A DNA stretch of 9,320 nt, taken from UBA5499 sp002426275. GTDB lineage: Bacteria > Bacillota > DTU084. Below the pieces are notes generated by a model that saw nothing but the letters and a program-made list of their open reading frames with translations, did not search any database and was not told the origin of the DNA. The stretch lies in assembly GCA_937888735.1 (NCBI GenBank), contig CALASN010000081.1, positions 1 through 9,320 on the forward strand, read 5' to 3'. Shown in pieces: positions 1 through 5,800 of the stretch; the stretch's first letter is position 1; each line of letters opens with the position of its first letter. Both the position numbers and the translations under genes were made by a program.

Positions 1-170
1 CATTTATATATATTTATACTCCATTAGTGGAATAATTCCTTCCATTTTTAAAAATATTTTTAAAAATCAGATAACAAATAGTAAAAATCCCTGCTCATTT
101 AACTGCTTCGCTTAGATGAAATGACGCGCGGTAATTATGAAACAATCAATTCACGGCTTCATTTAATTAG
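1..170. other. AT-rich non-coding stretch
   Basis: This stretch has no open reading frame with a ribosome binding site on either strand and is much richer in A and T than the rest of the window. It holds short inverted repeats (44-67, and GGAATAATTCC at 29-39) and nothing else I can name. It may be the interior of a diverged intron or unrelated intergenic DNA abutting an intron remnant. Confidence 0.5.
44..67. repeat. Tandem pair of a 12-bp AT-only palindrome
   Basis: The self-complementary 12-mer ATTTTTAAAAAT occurs twice back to back (44-55 and 56-67), so the whole 24 bases also form a palindrome. It could be a protein-binding or bend-prone site, or simply low-complexity AT sequence. No gene nearby explains it. 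Confidence 0.6.
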
Positions 171-273
171 CTCGTAATCGGGTAGGAGGCTACCCATTGT
201 TTGAGCAGCCGACCTCCCAGTCGAGTAGCAAAGGGGACTTTCACCCGTTAGACTGCGCTCATGCCGGGCGCAC
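171..273 (-). mobile_element. 5' end of a group II intron (truncated or continuing left)
   Basis: On the minus strand from 273 the sequence begins GTGCGCCCGGCATGAGCG, matching the GUGYG 5' splice-site consensus, followed by GGGTGAAAGTCCCC (246-233). This GTGCGCCCGGCATG...GGTGAAAGTCC combination is the familiar opening of domain I of many bacterial group II introns. It continues into paired segments: CTCG (225-222) with CGAG (174-171), enclosing the hairpin GGGTAG-CCTC-CTACCC (195-180). The intron begins 7 bases after the stem of the operon terminator, the preferred site of class C introns, which recognise terminator hairpins. The expected remainder (rest of domain I, a reverse-transcriptase gene, domains V and VI) is not seen. 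Left of about 170 the base composition turns AT-rich, so this may be a remnant. Alternatively the intron continues beyond position 1. The class assignment is inferred from location. Confidence 0.72.
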
Positions 274-278
274 CACTG

Positions 279-310
279 AAAAAGAAGCCCCGCTTACGCG
301 AGGCCTCTTT
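279..310 (-). terminator. Rho-independent terminator at the end of the operon
   Basis: On the minus strand a 13-base-pair stem (AAAGAGGCCTCGC with GCGGGGCTTCTTT, including two G-U pairs) closes a GTAA loop, which is a GNRA-type tetraloop. The descending arm runs into five T residues (283-279). It starts 12 bases after the stop of the glycosidase gene, the expected place to end the transcript. The stem is long and perfectly paired, which makes this call firm. Confidence 0.9.
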
Positions 311-322
311 ACGCCCATACTT

Positions 323-3300
323 CTACAGGTTTATTTCAAAAAGATAGGGCCTGAGAGATTCAATTGCCAAGGGAAACTCTATCGTTTGTCCGCTGATCAC
401 GTCTATGGCCTGAGAAATGATCTTGCCGCCTTTACGTAAGGAAATGGTCTGCTCAGCGTTCAAATAATTGACCACATTCACATAGCATTTGCCGCCTTTT
501 GTGACGGAACGCAGCACGATGCCCCAAGGCAATTTTCCCGTACCAACATCTAAGCGCACCGAACGGTTAACCTGCAGCTCATTTAGCAACGATTCAAAGA
601 AATACCTATATAGCTCGGAGGTACTCTTCTCCCGAATAATCACTGAACCGGCCGGCGCTTTGGCCTGCAAATCCGCAATGTAATTTTGTGTTTTTCCCCA
701 TTCATTGGTCCTGAGCGAAGAGCCTGTGAGCACGATTTTCCCGCCTTGCGCCAGGTATTTTTCTATTTCGGCAACAGTCTCGGCTGAAGCGCTCTCTACG
801 CTTGGGAAGATGATCGCCTTATACTTCGTCAAATCGGAGAGGCCTTGTTCAAAATCTTGGTCGATGACAAAATCCACCGGGAGATCCAGATAGCTCAAAG
901 CTTGGTATACTGCTTTGGTATCTGCAGCGTAATCTGCCGATAATAGCGCAGGACTGGAATAGACCAGCGCTACCTCGCGCGGCGCCCGCGGAAACTCCAC
1001 CACAATCTCAGCGAGCCTACGCAAATCTAAAGCCGTTCTCCCGGCGGCTTCAACGCATTCCGGACGCGTGAGCAGATTATCTTTCAAGGCGTTCGTGCTT
1101 TCACCGCGCTCCCACACCCACAAGGTGCTGGCGCCTTGTCCGTTAATCGCCTGCTGCCAGAGAGCGGTTCTGATATGTGAGGGAGGATAATAACGTCCGC
1201 CATCATTATCAAGGATTAAATGATTTTCGCTGTTGAAAATAGGCGCTCCGGTCGCCGAACGCTGCAGCTCATATCCCATGGCACAGGTCAGCCAATCCTG
1301 CGCAAAACCGTCTCTGCCAAGAAAAATCTGATTATCGTTTCCGGCAATTTTGCCAACCCGCGCGAAGTCAACCTGATTTACGCCATAGCGAAAGCTACTG
1401 TGCGGATCATCCCAAGACATCCAGGTTCCGAAACCCATGACTTTAATGTGCACAGGTACGCCGGGGGCGAGCTTCTCAATGATGCCTGCCATCCACTTTG
1501 CAAATTCTAAGAAGCGCTCTTGATTGAACATGCCCTGATCAAATTTCCCCGCTCTTGTCTCCTGGGGCAGCCTAATCTCAGCGAAGCTTTGGTAATCGCT
1601 GCTCCAAGTTCGATTAAGGCTCTGGATATCACTGTATTTTTTCTGCAGCCAATTCCGGAAAGCGTTCTGCGACATGGCGGAAGTTCCTTCATATGTCGGC
1701 TCGTTCATCAAACAAAAAGAATGGAGCGCGGGTTCGGCTGCTATTTTGGGGATCAGATAATTCAGGAACCGCTCATACACTTCGCGCGTTCTGGGATCAA
1801 AGAGATTAATCCCTCTGAGGAAGCCAACCCCTTCCTGGGGATCGCCGAATTTCTCTTTGGCCCAGGTGGGGAAATAATGCGGCGAAAGCAAGAGATTCAC
1901 TGCAATATTATGCTCCGCCGCCGAGCGAAGAACAGACAGCAGCTCATTGATGGGAGCATCGTTATATCCGTTTTCCAGCACGATGCTTCTCGGGCCGTTT
2001 TCAATCTGAATGAGATTAAACCCATACTCGGCTAAAATGGGAACGTCTTTTCTTACTTGCGCAAAGTGGCCGACGCCGGTGAAAATAATTGGTTGCTGCT
2101 CTCTATAAAACGCTCCGTCTCGGATGGCGATCGGTCCGGTCCGATAGGGAGGTACTGTCTTATACTTGGGGTTTATTGTGCCGTCCAACATCTTTTGCGC
2201 TTCCTGAATAGCTGAAGGTAATGTGCTTTCCAAATATGCCAGGACATTTAGTCCGCGTTCAAGCTTATCGGCACTGAGATCATCTTGCGCGTAATTGACG
2301 AAGTCTTGCGCCAGACGGTATGTTACTTTTGGGTACGAAGGATCCAGCTCGTTGGCTTCCAGCTGCTCGATTAGTTCTCCCAATTTTCTAGTATAGCAAC
2401 TTATGAGATCTACTTTCCGAGAACTGTCCATGGTATCAATAACTTGAATTTTTAACCTCTTGGTGGTAACCTCTTCTCCCTTCTGCAAAGCTCCCAGTTC
2501 ATATTCTCCCGCCCCCACATTCAGCCCAACTTGGGGCCAGGAAAAATCAATACTTGCCAGCGCGCCATTGCTTTCTCGCTCCACTGGAAGCCGTACGACC
2601 CTTTCTCCTTGCTTGCTCAAAAACAACTGCAAATCTATTTTCTCCATTATCTCGCTGCTCTGAACGAAGATCTTTCCTTGAAGGGTGCTGTTATCTGGAG
2701 AATTCCCGATTTTGCTTTTAGTCACCACGGGCGTGATTACCAGTTCCGGCGCCAAGCTGGCCTGCGTTTTGGCATCGCCTTTTGCAGCCAGGATCATGGT
2801 TGCAAATTGTGAAGGATTTTTCGACAAGCCTAACCCTTCAGTCCATTCCAGCCAGCCGTCGCGTCCTTGTCCATCGTTGTCATTAACCAATAACGTAAAG
2901 CCGAAGGCAACACCTTCTTCTCCCCGCAGAGGCGAAAGATCCTCCCACGCGAAGGCGCCTTCATAGGTGGTAAGGTTTTTGCTTTCGTCTCGTTCCACCA
3001 GACAGATGCTCATTTTCGGAGCCGCGGAATTCTGCGGATGCCGCCAGCAGCCGGCCAGCATAGCTCCGCCTTGTCCCAATGCGAACCCGTATTCATAATC
3101 GTCTGTATTATAGCCCGCAGAACGATCATGCTCTGGATCCGCCGCGATCTGAACGCTGTCTTCCTGCCACATACTGCCCGGAGCTGCGGCCGAAAAATGA
3201 ACGTCGTCTGTGATTGCCAGCGCAAAATAAAGAAATTTTTCGTCCCACTTGAAATAGGCTTTGCCGCTGGTATCTTCCGGCCCTTGCCACACATTGGCGA

Positions 3301-3478
3301 CCAGTTCATGATAGTTTAGCCGCACCGGCTGACAATCATCCCATTCGTTTGCCTCAAGCTTGCCGTCTATGGTCACAGAACCCGCGGCATACGGAGCTAT
3401 GTAGTCCGCAGCCCTAGCGCAGTTGACGGCTAAAGCCGACAAAAGGAGCATGCTGAACACCAGCTGGATTTTTTTCAA
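323..3478 (-). CDS. Exported GH42-like glycosidase (beta-galactosidase family) with N-terminal CBM9-like domain
   Basis: 1051 residues, TTG start with GGAG 9 bases upstream. The frame opens into a signal peptide (MKK, hydrophobic core, cleavage near ARA at 23). Residues 26-232 match the CBM9-like/DUF1083 sugar-binding pattern (VTIDGKLEANEWDD, YFKWDEKFLYFALAITDD, MWQEDSVQI, VNDNDGQGRDGWLEW). Residues 243-348 look like a beta-sandwich linker and 350-432 like a helical segment. Residues 446-800 are a clan GH-A TIM barrel of GH42 type: the acid/base candidate is Glu593 in LMNEP and the nucleophile candidate is Glu751 in NSENH, on either side of conserved barrel strands. Residues 833-930 resemble the Rossmann-like beta-galactosidase trimerisation domain, and 960-1051 a C-terminal beta domain. 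It probably cleaves a beta-linked galactoside or related glycan outside the cytoplasm. The substrate cannot be read from sequence, and another GH-A family (GH5-like) is possible. Last gene of the operon: the terminator begins 12 bases after its TAG. Confidence 0.85.
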   Translation of the reverse strand: MKKIQLVFSMLLLSALAVNCARAADYIAPYAAGSVTIDGKLEANEWDDCQPVRLNYHELVANVWQGPEDTSGKAYFKWDEKFLYFALAITDDVHFSAAAPGSMWQEDSVQIAADPEHDRSAGYNTDDYEYGFALGQGGAMLAGCWRHPQNSAAPKMSICLVERDESKNLTTYEGAFAWEDLSPLRGEEGVAFGFTLLVNDNDGQGRDGWLEWTEGLGLSKNPSQFATMILAAKGDAKTQASLAPELVITPVVTKSKIGNSPDNSTLQGKIFVQSSEIMEKIDLQLFLSKQGERVVRLPVERESNGALASIDFSWPQVGLNVGAGEYELGALQKGEEVTTKRLKIQVIDTMDSSRKVDLISCYTRKLGELIEQLEANELDPSYPKVTYRLAQDFVNYAQDDLSADKLERGLNVLAYLESTLPSAIQEAQKMLDGTINPKYKTVPPYRTGPIAIRDGAFYREQQPIIFTGVGHFAQVRKDVPILAEYGFNLIQIENGPRSIVLENGYNDAPINELLSVLRSAAEHNIAVNLLLSPHYFPTWAKEKFGDPQEGVGFLRGINLFDPRTREVYERFLNYLIPKIAAEPALHSFCLMNEPTYEGTSAMSQNAFRNWLQKKYSDIQSLNRTWSSDYQSFAEIRLPQETRAGKFDQGMFNQERFLEFAKWMAGIIEKLAPGVPVHIKVMGFGTWMSWDDPHSSFRYGVNQVDFARVGKIAGNDNQIFLGRDGFAQDWLTCAMGYELQRSATGAPIFNSENHLILDNDGGRYYPPSHIRTALWQQAINGQGASTLWVWERGESTNALKDNLLTRPECVEAAGRTALDLRRLAEIVVEFPRAPREVALVYSSPALLSADYAADTKAVYQALSYLDLPVDFVIDQDFEQGLSDLTKYKAIIFPSVESASAETVAEIEKYLAQGGKIVLTGSSLRTNEWGKTQNYIADLQAKAPAGSVIIREKSTSELYRYFFESLLNELQVNRSVRLDVGTGKLPWGIVLRSVTKGGKCYVNVVNYLNAEQTISLRKGGKIISQAIDVISGQTIEFPLAIESLRPYLFEINL

Positions 3479-3487
3479 AATAAATCA

Positions 3488-3491
3488 CTCC
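3488..3491 (-). promoter_or_regulatory. Ribosome binding site fixing the TTG start of the glycosidase gene
   Basis: GGAG is 9 bases before TTG (3478-3476). The only ATG just upstream (3493) is in frame but reads ATG-GAG-TGA and ends after two codons, so it cannot start the protein. The TTG-initiated frame gives a proper signal peptide. Confidence 0.7.
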
Positions 3492-3513
3492 ATTCTCCAA
3501 AGTCATAGCGCTA

Positions 3514-4995
3514 TTAAAAATAAACCGCTGCTTCTGCCTTAAACATATTATCGTAAACCAGCCGCTGCCGCTCAAAGATATCGTACCACAGATCAAGCTG
3601 ATCGGGTTTTGGTTCTACAAAATTGTGGGGGCTATACCATACTGTGAGGTTAAGCCCGATCGGAGTCCTCATGGAAGCCCGCAAGTAAGGAAACGGGCGC
3701 TGTTCGGGTCTTTTTCGGACGCCGAGATCATAATTAACCGCACCTTTCAACCCTCGATAATTGACCAGGTATTCATGATAAAACTCTTGAGCCGTGAAAC
3801 TATCGTCTTTGATCATTGTCAATTCCACTTCTAACAAGTTGTTTCCCAATTTCCGCCCCAAGCGTCCAGACAGCAGCAACCCTTCTGTGGTTGCTTCTCT
3901 AACTGCCGTTAGATTGCGGCTGAGCTTCTGGGCATAGCCAAATTCAAAATTCGTTGTGTACTTGGACCCTGATTCTCTGGCCACAAGATAAGCTTTCGAG
4001 ATTGTATCGCTGCCTTCCGCGACCTCTTGCTCATAGCGATCGCAGGTTAATTTCAAAAAGCTGCTCTTTTCATTGCCGCTGAGCTCAAAGTATCCTCCGG
4101 CCTTGCCTTTATAACGATCAATCGGATTCCAGGACAAAAGTGTATTTGTTTTGCTATCTAGACGCGGCGTCCGATCCCGATAACGGGGATCATAACTCAA
4201 ATCATATTTCCGGTATCCGCCTGAAATCCCAACATAATTGTTAATCTGGTATGATGTTTTCAAATCGAAAATCGAGGCAGGCTCGGCGCCTGTTTTCTCC
4301 TGCTGCGCCGCGATGACATTGAGTTTCACCGGCCCTACGGACTGCGTCAGATCTAGCTCGCTGACCTTCTCCACTTTTGAGAGCTGAAAAGTCTTAACGC
4401 CTTCAGAATCTGTGAGCCCCCCTTCTTGATACACCACTAAAATGGGGGTGAGCGTGCCAGTTCTCCACTTAAGCTGAGCTTTTGTTCCATAGGCCATCTT
4501 GGTTTGACTTCCATCCCAAAGCGCAAACGCATCCAACCGATTTTGTTTCCCCCAATTTAACCCGGAAAGAGAAATCCCTCTTTTATAGGGATTCCCAGTA
4601 GTGCCGGTTCTGATGGTGTAGGGAGAATAATTCAAACTTAAGATACCTATGCCCATGGTGACCGGCTTCGTTTTTTCCGTTAACTTTCCAGTCATGGTCA
4701 ACGTCAAATCCCAAATGCCAGTATTGAAGCTGGGCAAAGAATTAGCAAATGGCGTAGACTTCCACCTTACATCCAGGCCGTTCATAGAAATGGAAAGTCT
4801 GCTGTTACCGATGTTTGCCCAAGTTGAGATGCCCAGAACGACATCTTGACCGGCCAACAGCCACTCTTCCGGCGTATAATAGATCACCGGCACTATTCTC
4901 CCATGTACTTCCCAATTCGCCGCTTCTCCTTTTCCGTTGACGAACAGGCAAGCTATTGCCAGCAGTAAATATAATACCCTTCGCTTAGCTCTCAC
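3514..4995 (-). CDS. Predicted outer-membrane beta-barrel protein of unknown family
   Basis: 493 residues, GTG start. GGGAGGGG lies 5 bases upstream, and the frame gives a good signal peptide at once (MRAKRR, then a hydrophobic core, cleavage near GEAA at about 26). An ATG two bases upstream (4997) is out of frame and followed directly by TGA. The mature protein is rich in amphipathic strands separated by short polar turns (for example VTMGIGILSLNYSPYTIRTG, YVGISGGYRKYDLSYD, TNFEFGYAQKLSRNLTAV, LLLSGRLGRKLGNNLLEVELTM) and ends in Phe (AEAAVYF). This is the usual outer-membrane barrel C-terminal signature recognised by BamA-type machinery. No enzyme motif is visible. From the length I would guess a barrel of 16 or more strands, perhaps a porin-like channel for oligosaccharide products of the adjacent glycosidase. 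That role rests on context only. Confidence 0.75.
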   Translation of the reverse strand: MRAKRRVLYLLLAIACLFVNGKGEAANWEVHGRIVPVIYYTPEEWLLAGQDVVLGISTWANIGNSRLSISMNGLDVRWKSTPFANSLPSFNTGIWDLTLTMTGKLTEKTKPVTMGIGILSLNYSPYTIRTGTTGNPYKRGISLSGLNWGKQNRLDAFALWDGSQTKMAYGTKAQLKWRTGTLTPILVVYQEGGLTDSEGVKTFQLSKVEKVSELDLTQSVGPVKLNVIAAQQEKTGAEPASIFDLKTSYQINNYVGISGGYRKYDLSYDPRYRDRTPRLDSKTNTLLSWNPIDRYKGKAGGYFELSGNEKSSFLKLTCDRYEQEVAEGSDTISKAYLVARESGSKYTTNFEFGYAQKLSRNLTAVREATTEGLLLSGRLGRKLGNNLLEVELTMIKDDSFTAQEFYHEYLVNYRGLKGAVNYDLGVRKRPEQRPFPYLRASMRTPIGLNLTVWYSPHNFVEPKPDQLDLWYDIFERQRLVYDNMFKAEAAVYF

Positions 4996-5000
4996 ATCTA

Positions 5001-5008
5001 CCCCTCCC
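5001..5008 (-). promoter_or_regulatory. Ribosome binding site fixing the GTG start of the 493-residue barrel gene
   Basis: GGGAGGGG is 5 bases before GTG (4995-4993). The nearby ATG at 4997 overlaps the GTG but leads straight to TGA, so GTG is the working start. Confidence 0.75.
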
Positions 5009-5022
5009 GGCGTTGTTTTCTT

Positions 5023-5772
5023 TTATAGCTTGAACCCCAGCGTCAGCTGGCTGCCGATCCCTAAATCCGATTGAGCCAGCGAATAATTTATAGCCACGCC
5101 GCGCGTACTTAAACTCAAGCCAAATTGCAGACCTGAAGCTCCATCTTCCAATTGCAGCGCCAGTCCGGTGATCGGCAGCCACCGGATGGCTGATGTTATC
5201 TTCCGAGGAACCGCTGAAGAATGGCCGAACAGGTAAGCTAGCTTTTCTGTATGCTGAATCTTGAGGCTAGCCTGCAATTCGCCCGGAACAGCTTGTTTAC
5301 TTTTCGTTGACCAACTGTACCTTCCAAAGTGCTGATAGGCAAGTCCGGTCTCCAGCCTGCCGCTCTGGTAAAGAACGCCTAAACTGCCAAAGGAACCTGA
5401 GGCGTTTTCCAGCGAGCGGATAGACTCAAAGCTCACTCCCGCGCCCACGCTAAAATGCTGCGTCACCTTTTTGCCAAAACCTAAAGCGTATTTTCTCTCC
5501 CGGTAATCATAATCGAAAGCCTGAAAAGCGCTGTACTCTAATCCCATGCCCACTTTGGGCGTACCCCACAAAAAAGAATATTGCAGCTCGCTGTCGCCCC
5601 AGCCGAAGGGATCGTTTTTCCCCAACAAAACTTCTCTCCCTTCAACCGCGCCCAATTTTGCCGGGTTTGCAAAATACCCACCGGCTCCATCTGGGCTTGT
5701 TGCTTGGGCAGAGCAAAAGCCAAGGCATAAGCTGAGGATAATTAACAGGAGATATGTTTTCTGTCGTTTCAT
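5023..5772 (-). CDS. Predicted outer-membrane beta-barrel, PorV/UPF0164-like
   Basis: 249 residues, ATG start with GAGGAGG 11 bases upstream (a weaker AAAGGAA lies nearer). The N-terminus is a clear signal peptide (basic MKRQK, then about 15 hydrophobic residues, cleavage near SAQA at 21-24). The mature protein begins with a short GGYFANPAKLGAVEGREV segment. This 'NPA.L' pattern after the signal is typical of the PorV/PorQ and UPF0164 type of outer-membrane proteins. The rest alternates hydrophobic and polar residues in about 8-12-residue strands (for example FSVGAGVSFESI, LGVLYQSGRLETGLAY, GLQFGLSLSTRGVAINYSL), and it ends in a strand LTLGFKL. It is shorter than the usual PorV protein (roughly 300-400 residues). 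It sits directly downstream of the FlgD-Ig-like protein (28-base gap) and before a second barrel, so it may help place the preceding proteins on the cell surface. Family assignment is by pattern only. Confidence 0.72.
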   Translation of the reverse strand: MKRQKTYLLLIILSLCLGFCSAQATSPDGAGGYFANPAKLGAVEGREVLLGKNDPFGWGDSELQYSFLWGTPKVGMGLEYSAFQAFDYDYRERKYALGFGKKVTQHFSVGAGVSFESIRSLENASGSFGSLGVLYQSGRLETGLAYQHFGRYSWSTKSKQAVPGELQASLKIQHTEKLAYLFGHSSAVPRKITSAIRWLPITGLALQLEDGASGLQFGLSLSTRGVAINYSLAQSDLGIGSQLTLGFKL

Positions 5773-5800
5773 TTCCTTTCGTTCCTCCTCATCTGTGAAC

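Noticed and set aside
1..22. Possible minus-strand gene start at the left edge (ATG at 3-1 with GGAG at 22-19)
   Set aside because: The spacing of 15 bases is too long and only one codon is visible, so it cannot be supported.
197..439. 80-residue open frame on the plus strand
   Set aside because: It runs antisense through the group II intron 5' end, the terminator and the end of the glycosidase gene, with no ribosome binding site. Such antisense frames over intron RNA are a common false gene call.
1520..2035. 171-residue plus-strand open frame
   Set aside because: It lies wholly inside and antisense to the glycosidase gene, has no signal or domain pattern, and is explained as a shadow frame.
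3505..3514. 10-bp palindrome ATAGCGCTAT at the end of the 493-residue gene
   Set aside because: It has no loop and no T-run on the minus strand, so it is not a terminator; probably chance.
5023..5772. Lipoprotein signal (LGFC) in the 249-residue protein
   Set aside because: The residue before the cysteine is Phe, which does not fit a lipobox (Gly, Ala or Ser expected). A standard signal peptide fits better.
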